64,000 nucleotides of DNA from Vibrio maritimus (GCA_003263775.1 JYJJ01000079.1:372001-436000), one strand, 5' to 3'. Counted from the stretch's first letter, positions 47,542 to 58,114 are shown. Translations and numbers: made by a program. The notes: generated by a model not told the origin, from the letters alone.

Positions 47542-48774
47542 ATGAGCAAGATTGATAAAGCTATGCGAATCCTAATTGCAGGATTCTGTATCAACCTTTG
47601 TCTTGGCATCCTGTATGCTTGGAGTGTATTTAACAAAGCCCTAGTAAGTGAATGGGGTTGGAGTGCAGCTGACGCGTCATCTCCTTACGCTATCGCGACC
47701 ATTACTTTTTCTATCTGCCTTCTTGTGGCTGGCGTACTTCAAGACCGTATGGGTCCACGTAACATCCTTATTTTGGGTGCAACGCTAACTGGCCTTGGCA
47801 TGATTGCTTCCAGCTTTGCTCAATCAGTAATGATGCTTAATATCACGTTCGGTATGATCACTGGTGCGGGTATCGGTTTCGGTTACGCATGTCTATCTCC
47901 TTCTGCAATGAAGTGGTTCCACCCTTCTAAGAAAGGCATGGTTAATGGCCTTATCGCAGCAGGTTTTGGTCTAGCAGCGGTATACCTAGCTCCCCTAACC
48001 TCTTCTCTGATTGGTTCTATGGGTATTAGCTCTACATTTATGGTGCTAGGTGTTGGTGTTCTTATCATTGCTGTACCACTTGCGGCAACGATCAATAACC
48101 CACCAGCAGGCTATCAACCACAAGAGCCAAAACTAAAAGAAGGTCAAGCACCGGTACAAGTTAAGAAAGCGGCTGACATTAGCTGGAAAGCAATGCTAAA
48201 AACGCCTCAGTTCTACTCTCTATGGGTAATGTATGCATTCGCAGCAGCTGCTGGTCTGATGATCATTGGTAACATCACCAACATTGCAAGCGTACAAGCT
48301 AACCTACCGAATGCAGTTTACTTGGCTTCTCTACTTGCTATCTTTAACTCTGGCGGTCGTATTGCTGCGGGTATCCTGTCTGATAAGATTGGCGGCGTAC
48401 GTACACTAATGCTCGCGTTCATCCTTCAGGGTGTGAACATGGTACTGTTCTCAACGTTTACTTCTGAGTTCATGTTGATCATCGGTACTGCAGTTGCAGC
48501 CGTTGGCTACGGTACACTACTAGCGGTATTCCCATCACTAACCGCTGAGTACTACGGCCTTAAGAACTACGGTACCAACTACGGTGTGCTTTACACGTCT
48601 TGGGGTATCGGCGGCGCGATCGGTGCAGCTATCGTGGGTTACTCAATGACTCATGGTGGTGGTTACAACCTAGCGTACACAATTTCTGCGGTTATGATGG
48701 GCGTATGTATCGTACTGTCGCTTGTGACTAAACCGATTTCTGAAGCGAAGGCGGCTGAGCTAAAAACAGCTTAA
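47542..48774 (+). CDS. MFS transporter, OFA (oxalate/formate antiporter-like) family
   Basis: 410 residues with twelve membrane helices. The opening AGFCINLCLGILYAWSVF and the DRMGPRN loop between helices 2 and 3 match the OFA family, to which YhjX also belongs. A second DKIGGVRT loop follows helix 8. OFA members exchange small carboxylates (oxalate, formate, pyruvate); the substrate cannot be named here. ATG 47542 is near a CAGAGAACAAAA leader. Monocistronic. Confidence 0.87.
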   Translation: MSKIDKAMRILIAGFCINLCLGILYAWSVFNKALVSEWGWSAADASSPYAIATITFSICLLVAGVLQDRMGPRNILILGATLTGLGMIASSFAQSVMMLNITFGMITGAGIGFGYACLSPSAMKWFHPSKKGMVNGLIAAGFGLAAVYLAPLTSSLIGSMGISSTFMVLGVGVLIIAVPLAATINNPPAGYQPQEPKLKEGQAPVQVKKAADISWKAMLKTPQFYSLWVMYAFAAAAGLMIIGNITNIASVQANLPNAVYLASLLAIFNSGGRIAAGILSDKIGGVRTLMLAFILQGVNMVLFSTFTSEFMLIIGTAVAAVGYGTLLAVFPSLTAEYYGLKNYGTNYGVLYTSWGIGGAIGAAIVGYSMTHGGGYNLAYTISAVMMGVCIVLSLVTKPISEAKAAELKTA

Positions 48775-48804
48775 TTCCCTTACTTTAAAAGTACCATCGC
48801 ATCG

Positions 48805-48836
48805 AAGCCTGACGATTTATCGTCAGGCTTTTTTTG
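48805..48836 (+). terminator. Terminator of the MFS gene
   Basis: AGCCTGACGA/TCGTCAGGCT stem with loop TTTA and seven T. Confidence 0.93.
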
Positions 48837-48960
48837 TTTATACACGGCATAATTGAGTAGCAGGTTTAGATTTATAGTTGGAAAATTATCGAGTTATCAA
48901 TGAAAATTAGCCTTATGCAAAAGGAAAAACTCGCACTATGCGATGCATTGAGAGCACAAT

Positions 48961-51315
48961 ATGACGATAAAACGATTTTCACTCACCCTGCTGATCCTGA
49001 TTTTTTCAGGGTGTGCCACATACGCAGGACTCAATTATGACCAGCTATTTGGTAAACCAGAAGTAAGAGAACGTACCGTTCCTGTCTCGTCGCCCGAATC
49101 AGACTTCTTCCTCTCTGAAGTCAAGCCTATCATCGACAATCGCTGTGTCGTTTGCCACGCATGTTACGATGCCCCTTGTCAGTTAAAGCTTTCTTCCGTC
49201 GATGGTATTGACCGTGGTTCAAGCAAAGAACTTGTTTATCAAGGTACCCGTTTAACTGCTTCACAGCCAACTCGCCTATTTGAAGACGCTCAAACTACTG
49301 CCGAGTGGCGAAAATTAGGCTTCTTTCCAGTGCTTAACGAGCGTGAACAATCTTTGTCTGGTAACTTGGATGCGGGGTTAGTCGCAAGAATGCTGACACA
49401 AAAAGCACGTCATCCTTTACCAGAAACGGATCAACTTGAAGGATTTGATTTTTCCATCGATCGCACTCAAGTTTGCCCAACGATTGAAGAATATGATGCC
49501 TACGAAGCCGATTACCCTCTCTGGGGAATGCCTTACGGTATGCCTGGCATTACCAACACTGAGTACCAAACGCTAATTTCATGGCTTGGGAATGGCGCGA
49601 AAATGAATGCGCCACTGCCACTCACAGAGGAAGAGCAAAGCCTCGTCAATGAATATGAGAAGCTGCTCAATCACGATGATTTAAAAAACCAGCTGACGGC
49701 AAGGTATATTTATGAGCACCTCTATCTCGCTCACCTCTATTTCTCAGAAGTGGAAACCGAGCGACGTTTTTTTACTATCATTCGTTCTACGACACCACCT
49801 GGTAAACCTATAGATAGAGTCGTGACTCGACGACCTTATGATGCCCCGGGTGTTGACCGTGTCTATTACCGCCTCGTTCCAGTAAGAAGTACAATTGTAG
49901 ACAAAACCCACATGCCTTTTGCTCTTAACACGCTAAGGCTCGAGTCTTGGTATCAATGGTTCATTAAACCTAGCTATGAGGTTAATGCCCTTCCTAGTTA
50001 CGATATCGCCGTCTCGGCCAACCCAATGACGGCGTTTAAAGATCTTCCGGTGAACGCACGCTTCAAGTTCATGCTCGATAATGCTCAGAATACGATCATG
50101 GCCTACATTAAGGGGCCAGTGTGTCGCGGTCAGCTAGCTCTGAACGTCATTAATGATCGCTTTTGGGTCTTCTTCCTCGACCCAGACAAAGCAGACTTAC
50201 CGGAAGTGAATGAGTTTTATCAACAGCAAGCTGATAATTTGAAGCTGCCAAGTGAGCTAGAAAGCAACACCGTTCCAATTACTAATTGGGTGAAATACGC
50301 AAATCAACAAACTCGCTATCTAGAAGCAAAATCTGAGTTCATGAACAAATGGTTTGAAGGTGGCAAACACCTGACTACCGACGTACTTTGGACCGGCAAT
50401 GGCGAGAATCCAAATGCAGCGCTGACTGTTTTCCGTCATTTCGATAGTGCATCAGTCGTTCAAGGTATGGTGGGCACGCCGCCTAAGACCGCATGGATCC
50501 TTGATTACGCCCTCTTAGAGCGTATCCATTACTTGCTGGTGGCTGGTTTTGACGTGTATGGCAACTTTGGACATCAGTTAATCACTCGCATGTTCATGGA
50601 CTTCCTGCGAATGGAAGGTGAAAGTAACTTTTTAGCCTTATTGCCAAATACCGTGCGTCACCAAGAGTTCAGTAGTTGGTATCAAGAGCAAAGCCCACAG
50701 TTTAGTGAGTTTTTGCAGCGCAACATCAAACCGTTCAGCCAACCAACTCAGGAGCTTTATTTAACCGAGGACTATAAACAAGAGTTGTATGGCAAATTGC
50801 AGAGCAAACTCCAGCCAGTACTTCACAACCGATTCAAAATCGTCAATACCGGTTTGTCTGAGAAAAACGAAGCATTACTTCGCAGTATCGATAATATAAG
50901 AGGAGAAGGACTGCAAACCGTGCCTCAAATCGTCATGGTGATGATTGAAGCCGAGAATGGCAACCAACAACTGTTTACCCTGCTTCATAATAATGCACAC
51001 ATCAACATCTCAAGCTTGTTCTCTGAAGAGAAGAATCGCGATTATAAAAACGATGACCTCACCTTTGTTCGAGGTGTGATCGGTAGTTACCCAGGCGCGT
51101 ATCTAAGTCTCAAAGAGTCAGAGATCGAAAATTTTGTCGTTGCACTTCGGAGTATCAACGGTGAAGAAGACTATGTAAAACTGCTCGACAATTATGCAGT
51201 TAGACGTAGTTCTCCTGATTTTTGGCAATTTAGCGACCAAGTTCATGAGTTTTACAAACGCACTCAACCTATCGAATTCGGGCTGTTGGACTATAATCGA
51301 TTTGAGAATAGATAG
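48961..51315 (+). CDS. cti: Fatty acid cis/trans isomerase
   Basis: 784 residues, the length of Cti. A lipobox-like SGC (Cys18) in the leader and a heme c motif CVVCH at residues 62-66, followed by ACYDAPCQLKL, are the markers of this periplasmic heme enzyme. It converts cis unsaturated membrane fatty acids to trans, a fast response to solvents, heat and other membrane stress. The rest of the sequence is without obvious other domains. A small gene follows 51 bases downstream. Confidence 0.92.
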   Translation: MTIKRFSLTLLILIFSGCATYAGLNYDQLFGKPEVRERTVPVSSPESDFFLSEVKPIIDNRCVVCHACYDAPCQLKLSSVDGIDRGSSKELVYQGTRLTASQPTRLFEDAQTTAEWRKLGFFPVLNEREQSLSGNLDAGLVARMLTQKARHPLPETDQLEGFDFSIDRTQVCPTIEEYDAYEADYPLWGMPYGMPGITNTEYQTLISWLGNGAKMNAPLPLTEEEQSLVNEYEKLLNHDDLKNQLTARYIYEHLYLAHLYFSEVETERRFFTIIRSTTPPGKPIDRVVTRRPYDAPGVDRVYYRLVPVRSTIVDKTHMPFALNTLRLESWYQWFIKPSYEVNALPSYDIAVSANPMTAFKDLPVNARFKFMLDNAQNTIMAYIKGPVCRGQLALNVINDRFWVFFLDPDKADLPEVNEFYQQQADNLKLPSELESNTVPITNWVKYANQQTRYLEAKSEFMNKWFEGGKHLTTDVLWTGNGENPNAALTVFRHFDSASVVQGMVGTPPKTAWILDYALLERIHYLLVAGFDVYGNFGHQLITRMFMDFLRMEGESNFLALLPNTVRHQEFSSWYQEQSPQFSEFLQRNIKPFSQPTQELYLTEDYKQELYGKLQSKLQPVLHNRFKIVNTGLSEKNEALLRSIDNIRGEGLQTVPQIVMVMIEAENGNQQLFTLLHNNAHINISSLFSEEKNRDYKNDDLTFVRGVIGSYPGAYLSLKESEIENFVVALRSINGEEDYVKLLDNYAVRRSSPDFWQFSDQVHEFYKRTQPIEFGLLDYNRFENR

Positions 51316-51366
51316 AATTGTTTTGAGAACAGAAAAGTGCTCGCGGGAACTCTTAGGAGGTGTAAG

Positions 51367-51552
51367 ATGAGCATTAGAGATAGCATTGAAGCCATCGAGC
51401 AACAGATTTATGTTGCCTGTTCAGACGGTGACTACGAGACCGTCAACATGTTGGAACATCAACTCGAACACTTGAGAGGACTCTCTAACAAAGGGATTGA
51501 TGAAGATCCCTATGCAGTTGAACACCGAACCTACCTTGATGATGAATGGTAA
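51367..51552 (+). CDS. Small conserved protein of unknown function downstream of cti
   Basis: 61 residues from ATG 51367 behind the strong AGGAGGTG site. It is acidic, with a coiled helix (IRDSIEAIEQQIYVACSDG) and a C-terminal DPYAVEHRTYLDDEW tail. No family is recognised. The position after cti and before a strong terminator suggests a shared transcript and possibly a related role. Confidence 0.7.
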   Translation: MSIRDSIEAIEQQIYVACSDGDYETVNMLEHQLEHLRGLSNKGIDEDPYAVEHRTYLDDEW

Positions 51553-51573
51553 GGTTAAAACCAGCTGTACAAC

Positions 51574-51607
51574 GAAGAAGGGCCCACATGGGGCCCTTCT
51601 TCTTGTT
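51574..51607 (+). terminator. Terminator after the small cti-downstream gene
   Basis: GAAGAAGGGCCC/GGGCCCTTCTTC stem with a short loop, T-rich on the right. Confidence 0.9.
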
Positions 51608-51684
51608 TGGCTTTTTATTACCAATAAGCCTCGCTAATGGTCAAAAAAGTAGCGAAAAACAGCAATCTGTACATTTATACAGTA

Positions 51685-54596
51685 CTAGCTATTTAGCATA
51701 CCTCGTAAGCGATTAACGGATTGCTGCCTTGACTGAATTAAAAGCTCTAGGACTGAAAGCAATCGACCAATATGATCATCGGCAGTTTCTATAGCAAGGC
51801 AGATTTCAAAGAGTTGCGTTAAACCCAGTGCAGCTGCGCTACCTTTAAGCTTATGTGCTAATGCTTTAACCTCATGCCCGTCATCAGTTTGCGCTGCGCT
51901 CTCCAGCTCTTCAATAATCTGCTGGCTTGACTCAACAAACGCATCAACAATTTTCGTCACTCGCTCATGACCTAATATCGACAAGTCATCTCGTAGCACT
52001 TTTTCATCAATAATCATCGATTCTTCCAACGTGTCCAACTCAGTTTGGGAAGGTTGAGCTTCCGATGCCAAATAGGTCGTCACCTTATTGGCAAGATGCT
52101 GCTGTATTGTGTCTCGTAGATCTTCTCTATCGACCGGCTTTGGAAGGTACCCGTCAAACCCCGCCTCTAGGTAAGATTCGACCTCTTCGTTAAATACATG
52201 AGCTGATACCGCAATCATTGGTGTCTTTTCATTCGCAGCTTTAGAGTGTTCTATTTGTTTAAATGCTTTTAATAAATCAACGCCGCTACAATCTGGTAAG
52301 TTAATGTCAACCAGCGCAATATCAAAATCATGCTCGGCAAACATAACCTTCGCATCTTCTCCGGTTTCCGCGGCGATCACATGATGCCCCATATTCACCA
52401 GAAAACCTTCGGCAACCATAAGGTTCACTGCATTATCTTCTATCAACAGCACGCGCCCGTTTACTGTTTCAGAGCCACCAATAGGCGTTGTAATTTCTTG
52501 CCCTTCAAGCGCACATTGCTCCAAAGGAATGACAAACCAGAAACGACTTCCTTCACCAAGATAAGAATCAACGTAGATCTCGCCATTCATCGCGTGCACA
52601 AGCCTTTGGCTTATTGCTAGACCGAGCCCAGTGCCAGCAATGGTGCTGTGACCATTTTCAGCCTGAGTAAAGGCCTCAAACAAACGCAGCTGATCATCAG
52701 GCTAATTCCAACACCAGTATCAGAAACCTCGATCATTACACAGGTTTCATCATCAGGATCTAGAGATACATAGATATCAACCTGACCAGACGAGGTAAAC
52801 TTAATCGCATTACCAACTAAGTTATTAAGCACTTGGCTAAGGCGGGTAACGTCACCGCAATAAACATCAGATACGTCACTCTCAATATGGAATCGGAAAT
52901 CTAAGTTCTTCTCTAGAGCTTTGCCGAGCATTAGCTGATAACAATCTTGCACCATTCTATAAAGATCAAATGGTTTGTTTCTGATCTCAAGGTGACCAGC
53001 CTCTATTTTCGAGTAGTCCAAAATATCATTAAGAATCGCCAGTAAGTTCTGACCACTACGATTGATCACTTGCAAATAATTACGCTGCTGAGAGTTCAGA
53101 GAAGTATCTTCCATCAAGGCGGCGGTACCGAGTACCCCATTCATCGGCGTCCGGATCTCATGACTCATGGTCGCAAGAAACGCAGATTTAGCACGACTTG
53201 CTTGTTCGGCCGCGTTGCGTGCTTTGGCGTGATTTAATACTTCCTGGTTGAGTTTTTCATTACTGGTTTGCAGCTGTAGCGTTCGTTCAGTAACGATTTG
53301 CTCTAACTGATTTCTATGATTCTCTAGCTCTTTCTTAGCTTTGACTTCAGCCTCTGCAACAACTTTGAGGGCCTGTGCCGTGTTACGAGCAGTGATGATC
53401 GCTTGGCCCATATGGGCGAGTTCATCATTGCCCTTTACACTAACGTCGACATTAAGCTGCCCTTTCGCGATAGATAACAATGCGCCAGAGTATTCTGCCA
53501 GTCGTTTCACTACCGATACATACACCACGCGCCAGACAATCAACACAACCACAACAAAACCGATAATAGACAGAATACCCAGCGTCCATTGCGCGTATTT
53601 TAATGTCGCTGATAAATCGGCCACGGCGGCTGTTGTCGCTGCATTGGATTGGTCGACGAGTTTTGAAATGGTTTCATTGAGCTTAGTAAACAGCTCAAGC
53701 GTTTCTTGCATTAAGCTTTGCGAGCGTTGGCGCTCATTATGTTTCTGCTTGAGTAACGTAAAGATGGTTTTACCGGAAGATAGCTCATCTAATAGCGAAG
53801 CCATCTGCTTTGAGCGAGTAGGATCTTCAACGCCAGGTACCCGTCTTTGCATAATATTGATGTTGGTCTGATACTGACGTTGTAGTTCATCAATACGTCC
53901 AGGATCGGAGACCGTTCTCGCTTCCTCAATCTGATTGAGTGTTTTAAAGGCAAGCAGGTGCAGTTCGTGTAATCGCTCTGACAAATCAAGATCGACTTCA
54001 ACTAGGCTGTCCAAGGCGCTGAGTGCTTCAGATTTCTTCTCCTTTTCAAGCAAACCATAAATGTGGGTCACATTCGCCACGGCTATCGTACTGGTGTTGA
54101 GAACTTGGGTACGCGTGAGTTGCTCTAGCTCTTCCGCTTGCACTCGTAGCTGAGACGTCAACTGTAAAATTGATTGATCGAGCGTGATGGTTTGCTCTAC
54201 GGAGCTCCCAAGCTCTGCAAGGCTGTCGATAATTGATTGAACGGTTTGCTCAAGGCTATCAAGCAGTCTGGAGTCGAACGAATCTGAACCAAGAGATTTT
54301 ATGTGCATGAGCAACGATTCAAGACGCGAAAACAACACACGCCCCGCTTCTTGATGCTGTGGTTTAGTTTTTGCGTTCGAGAGTACTTGTACCGATGCAA
54401 TGATGCGCGAACTTAACTCAGAGACTTCACGAGCTTCAAGCATTGAAGGAATGGCTGTATCAACCACATTTCGCTCTGTCTTAGCAACAAATGAGAATCC
54501 AGACACGCCAATCGCCGTCGATAGCAGTACGAGCAATGCCATCACTAAAAAGGAAAATAATAACTTACGGCCAATACTGGCTTTAGAGAGCAACAT
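51685..54596 (-). CDS. torS: TMAO-responsive hybrid sensor histidine kinase TorS (frame broken)
   Basis: 970 residues from ATG 54596 (GGAGTGGGT ahead); the longer frame from 54695 is not needed. Two membrane helices with a TorS-type helical sensor between (VVDTAIPSMLEAREVSELSSR), HAMP, HisKA with SHEIRTPMNG, HATPase (VGNAIKFTSSG and GTGLGLAISQRL), a receiver domain (VDINLPDCSG), and an Hpt domain (LAHKLKGSAAALGL) at the end. One C is lost near 52702. With TorT it senses trimethylamine N-oxide and drives the TorR regulator, which is not in the window. Divergent from torT. Confidence 0.88.
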
Positions 54597-54788
54597 ACCC
54601 ACTCCATTGACTTTGCTTCGATTCCATTCAGGATTGCCATTCCAATATTTATCGGAACCTGAAAGAAGCACGCAAACTACTAAAATTACGTCCATTCATC
54701 GACACTTAGCGCTTGCCGACGCTCATTGGACTGTATTACGCTATATTTTGCAGTGTAGCAGAGCTAGATACCACTAAACGTTGACGAT

Positions 54789-55815
54789 ATGCCTAATAAG
54801 ACTCACTTTTTTTCGACAATTTGTGCGCTAATGATTGCCACCGGTGTTCCACTGAGCAGTAATGCAGCAAATGTCACCACTGTTAAGAACGCACCGGCGT
54901 CAGAAAATGTGTGCGCTATTTACCCGCACCTTAAAGACTCATACTGGCTATCTGTAAACTATGGGATGGTAACAGAAGCTGAAAAGCAAAATATTACACT
55001 CAAGGTCTTAGAGTCCGGGGGCTATCCGAACATCGACAAACAGCGAGCTCAGCTTGTCGCATGTCGCGATTGGGGTGCCGATGCGATTATCCTAGCACCG
55101 TCTCGCCCACCGCATTTAGCGAGGACTTAAGTCGCTACACAAAAGACACGCCTGTATTTGCGACTGTAAATCATCTCATTGTCGATAAAGCGCAACGTCA
55201 ACACGTAAAAGGCGTTGTTGGCGTTGACTGGTATTGGATGGGGCATCGAGTTGGCAAGCACTTGGCAGAGCAACACCCCAAAGGCAGTGGTGTCGTCGAT
55301 GTCGCTTTTCTACCGGGCCCTGAATCAAGCGGTGGAACCAAGCCTGTCATTCTTGGCTTTCTAGAAGCCATCAAAAACAGTGATGTGAACATTGTTGAGA
55401 CCCTATGGGCAGACAACGATAAAGAGTTACAACGTAACCTAGTTCAGGAAGTCATAGAACACTACCCGACCCTCGATTATGTCGTTGGCAGCGCGGTTGC
55501 TATTGAAGCAGCCATTAGTGAGCTACGTGCGCAGCGCTCCACTCTGATATCAAGCTTCTATCGATTTACCTGAGTCACGGGGTATATCGCGGCTTACTTC
55601 GCAATAAGGTAGAGTTTGCACCGACAGATAAAATGGTAGAGCAAGGTCAACTGTCTATCCGTCAAGCCGTCCATTATTTACGAGATGAGCCCTACGAAAC
55701 GGATCTTGCACCAACAATTGAAGTGCTCACACCTGATTCACTCGATAAACAAATCATTGCCGAATCCTTGTCGCCCAGTGCATTCAGGCCTATTTTTAGT
55801 GTCGAAGAGCATTAA
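54789..55815 (+). CDS. torT: TMAO-system periplasmic binding protein TorT (frame broken twice)
   Basis: 342 residues after restoring a G near 55093 and a base near 55545. Signal peptide (TICALMIATGVPLSSNA) and a type I periplasmic-binding fold (VCAIYPHLKDSYWLSVNYGMV, GCRCDYPSTVSPT region, VAFLPGPESSGGTKPVILGF). It binds TMAO and presents it to the sensor domain of TorS, whose gene is divergent 190 bases away. No TorR box was recognised between them. Confidence 0.87.
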
Positions 55816-55994
55816 TTGTCACAGATATCAATGAAGCTCATTGCGAGCTTCAATGGTGGTACGTAGTATAGTGCCTTGATTGTAATATCAATAACTTAAA
55901 TCAAACTCATTCCAATGCACTCATGTCAGCCTTTTGTGTGCATTCGAATTAGAACGACCAGAATTCAAAAATAGAAAATTAGGAACAGAATTAC

Positions 55995-56450
55995 ATGCAG
56001 AAAACGATTCGCACAATGCCGGCACACAAGCACATAGCACTGGTGGCTCACGATCATTACAAACCAGAGCTTCTGCGCTGGGTGCAAGAGAACAAGGAAA
56101 AGTTACAAGGTCATTTTTTGTATGCAACAGGGACAACGGGCAATATGCTTAGCAAAGAAACTGGCCTAGCCATCAAAAGCATGATCAGTGGCCCGATGGG
56201 CGGCGACCAACAAATCGGTGCGCTCATTTCTGAAGGGAAACTGGATATGTTGATCTTCTTCTGGGATCCTCTTAACGCAGTACCACACGACCCTGATGTA
56301 AAAGCCCTGCTGCGTATTGCTAGCGTATGGAACATCCCTGTTGCAACCAACCGCGCAACAGCAAACTTTCTGTTTGAATCTAATCTACTCTCACAAGAAG
56401 TGGATATTGAAATTCCAGACTATGATGCTTACTTGGCAGAGCGCATCTAG
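55995..56450 (+). CDS. mgsA: Methylglyoxal synthase
   Basis: 151 residues. HIALVAHDHYKPELLRWV opens the protein, YATGTTGNM is the phosphate-binding loop and GPMGGDQQIGALI carries the catalytic Asp. The enzyme converts dihydroxyacetone phosphate to methylglyoxal under phosphate limitation. The start at ATG 55995 is preceded by TAGGAACAG. Ends at a terminator. Confidence 0.95.
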   Translation: MQKTIRTMPAHKHIALVAHDHYKPELLRWVQENKEKLQGHFLYATGTTGNMLSKETGLAIKSMISGPMGGDQQIGALISEGKLDMLIFFWDPLNAVPHDPDVKALLRIASVWNIPVATNRATANFLFESNLLSQEVDIEIPDYDAYLAERI

Positions 56451-56473
56451 TTTTACACATTATTTAGTGTACC

Positions 56474-56493
56474 AAAGGGGCATCGCCCCTTTC
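56474..56493 (+). terminator. Terminator of mgsA
   Basis: AAAGGGGC/GCCCCTTT stem with a three-base loop. Confidence 0.8.
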
Positions 56494-56498
56494 ATTAC

Positions 56499-56696
56499 TC
56501 ATGGGTGGACTTGAGGCCCACCAAATTGCTCAGCCAAGTAATCAATGATCGCTTCAGGCTCAGTGATGGTCTGTTTATCCTCTAGAATCAGTACGGGTAG
56601 CCATTGATGCTCTGATCCTAATGCCGCTACTAATGCGTCACGAGGTTTCTCAAAAGGGATACGACACACCTCAACATTCGGCTCGCAGAGCACCAT
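56499..56696 (-). pseudogene. Truncated DUF3088-type (glutathione S-transferase N-domain-like) gene
   Basis: 65 residues: the C-terminal half of a DUF3088 protein (VEVCRIPFEKPRDALVAALGSEHQWLPVLIL, ITEPEAIIDYLAEQFGG). The N-terminal part with the FYCPGC-like start of the family is missing. The upstream sequence (to about 56850) does not continue it in any frame, so this is a truncated copy and not just a frame break. It lies next to the tandem repeat and the palindrome-linked ATPase gene, which may have replaced its start. Confidence 0.6.
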
Positions 56697-56748
56697 ACCC
56701 CGAAGGTTCAGATGGGTTCACGACCAGAACCGCCAGCCCCTCCGCTCA

Positions 56749-56776
56749 AGCGGGAATTTTTCAGCGGGAATTTTTC
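56749..56776. repeat. Perfect 14-base tandem repeat
   Basis: AGCGGGAATTTTTC occurs twice in direct succession (56749-56762 and 56763-56776), at the break of the truncated DUF3088 gene. Consistent with a local rearrangement scar. Confidence 0.8.
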
Positions 56777-56853
56777 TTTCTAAGCGAATACCAATTCCCT
56801 ATCTAGCTCGCCGTCTAGTGTCTTACTGCCACTGCTCTGCCTAACTTCACCTT

Positions 56854-56876
56854 AATTCATCACGACGTGATGAATT
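56854..56876. promoter_or_regulatory. 23-base palindromic operator of the ATPase gene
   Basis: Arms of 11 bases (AATTCATCACG/CGTGATGAATT) around a central A, directly upstream of a TATAAT box (56885-56890). A repressor bound here would cover the promoter of the ATPase gene. Confidence 0.75.
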
Positions 56877-56898
56877 CATTTTGCTATAATGAATTACA

Positions 56899-58065
56899 AT
56901 GAAAAGTACACCGAGTCACACAACTATGAGTAAGCTCAATTACATTCCTTATTCTGACCCATGGTTTTATCACCGCCCAGTGTTAGCACAGCACATAACC
57001 AATATGTGTAAAGACACGCTATTTTCTCGAATGGTGTACTTAGGTACGCGCAGGATTGGCAAAACGTCGTTCTTCTTAAGTGATTTAAGCCCCGAGCTTA
57101 TCAACAACGGTCTGTTGCCTATCTATATCAATATGTGGGGCAACAAGAGCGCACCTCATACCGAATTCGCAGAACAGTTGGCAAGCGCCCTTGATGAAAT
57201 AAAGCAAGAAGGCGCACTGAAGCGGCTCCTCAATACTGAAATTAAAAAACTCGCGATTGGCAATCAAATTGCCAAAGTTGAACTGGAATTCAAACCAAGA
57301 TCAGCCAGCGACGCCGACCTACTCAACATTAAGAGTCTTCTTAAATCCGTGATAGAGGCTGCCGGCAGTTCTAAGGTGGTCTTCATATTGGATGAATTCC
57401 AACACCTTTCTACATCTAGCGCTTTTGATAACTTTCTCTACACCCTGAGAACCCTGTTCGACTCTTACAGTTCTAGAATTACCGTGATCTTCACTGGCTC
57501 GAGCAGGACAGGCATGAAAGCGGCTTTTGAAGACGACAAAGTACCCTTCTATCAGTCTGCTCAAGTGAACGAATTTCCTGTGATTGATGATGGTTTCATT
57601 GAACATTGTACCAACCGGCTCAAGGATTCTTATAACATTCATATTAACCGCTTGGAGCTGCTCGACTTCTGGAACGAAATTGATCACTCACCACACTGGA
57701 TAATAAACCTAATGCGTGAACTGGTCGCCAATCAAAGAACGCTTAACCAAGGTGTTAATTTTATCAGAGAAGCGATTCGTGCCGAGGAAGGACATGAGGA
57801 CATCATTAAGAACTTAACGCAAACTGACAAAGCGGTCTTGCTATTGCTCCATGCGCAGCGTGGGATTTACAGTGAAGCTTCTCAGGCGTTTGTAAAGAAA
57901 GTTGGCGGCAAAGCAACCCGAAGCGCGGTACAAGCCGCAGAGCGAAAACTAGAGTCAAAAATGATAATTAGCTCACTCCCCAATAAGAAAGTCATTGTCG
58001 AGCTGTATGGGCTCATTGATGCCGTTTGGCAAGACATTGACATACCTGAAAAGCGATTTGATTAA
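56899..58065 (+). CDS. AAA+/STAND-type P-loop ATPase of unknown function
   Basis: 388 residues from ATG 56899, or 379 from ATG 56926 (MSKLNYIPYSDP). Walker A GTRRIGKTS (49-57), Walker B VVFILDEFQ with catalytic Glu, and a sensor-like IFTGSSRTGM segment identify an archaeal-type ATPase_2/MNS domain. A helical part and a C-terminal winged-helix region (SEASQAFVKKVGGKATRSAVQAAERKLESKMI) follow. Such proteins often belong to defence or mobile islands. The -10 box lies only nine bases before 56899, so the message may be nearly leaderless. A palindrome sits at its promoter. Confidence 0.82.
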   Translation: MKSTPSHTTMSKLNYIPYSDPWFYHRPVLAQHITNMCKDTLFSRMVYLGTRRIGKTSFFLSDLSPELINNGLLPIYINMWGNKSAPHTEFAEQLASALDEIKQEGALKRLLNTEIKKLAIGNQIAKVELEFKPRSASDADLLNIKSLLKSVIEAAGSSKVVFILDEFQHLSTSSAFDNFLYTLRTLFDSYSSRITVIFTGSSRTGMKAAFEDDKVPFYQSAQVNEFPVIDDGFIEHCTNRLKDSYNIHINRLELLDFWNEIDHSPHWIINLMRELVANQRTLNQGVNFIREAIRAEEGHEDIIKNLTQTDKAVLLLLHAQRGIYSEASQAFVKKVGGKATRSAVQAAERKLESKMIISSLPNKKVIVELYGLIDAVWQDIDIPEKRFD

Positions 58066-58080
58066 CTCTTACGCCGAAGG

Positions 58081-58106
58081 AAAAAGCCTCTAGCAAGAGG
58101 CTTCTA
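58081..58106 (-). terminator. Terminator between the ATPase gene and hdfR
   Basis: AAGCCTCT/AGAGGCTT stem with an AGCA loop; on the minus strand it is followed by five T, serving hdfR. Confidence 0.85.
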
Positions 58107-58114
58107 TAACGACT

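Noticed and set aside
53341..53871. Plus-strand frame of 176 codons inside torS
   Set aside because: Ser/Thr/Ala-rich shadow of a strongly conserved gene on the minus strand.
54597..54788. TorR box between torS and torT
   Set aside because: No convincing copy of the TorR decamer was found in the 192-base divergent region.
56697..56730. A tRNA 3' end at the break of the DUF3088 gene
   Set aside because: GGTTCA and CGCCA occur, but the flanking bases cannot form a T-arm stem.
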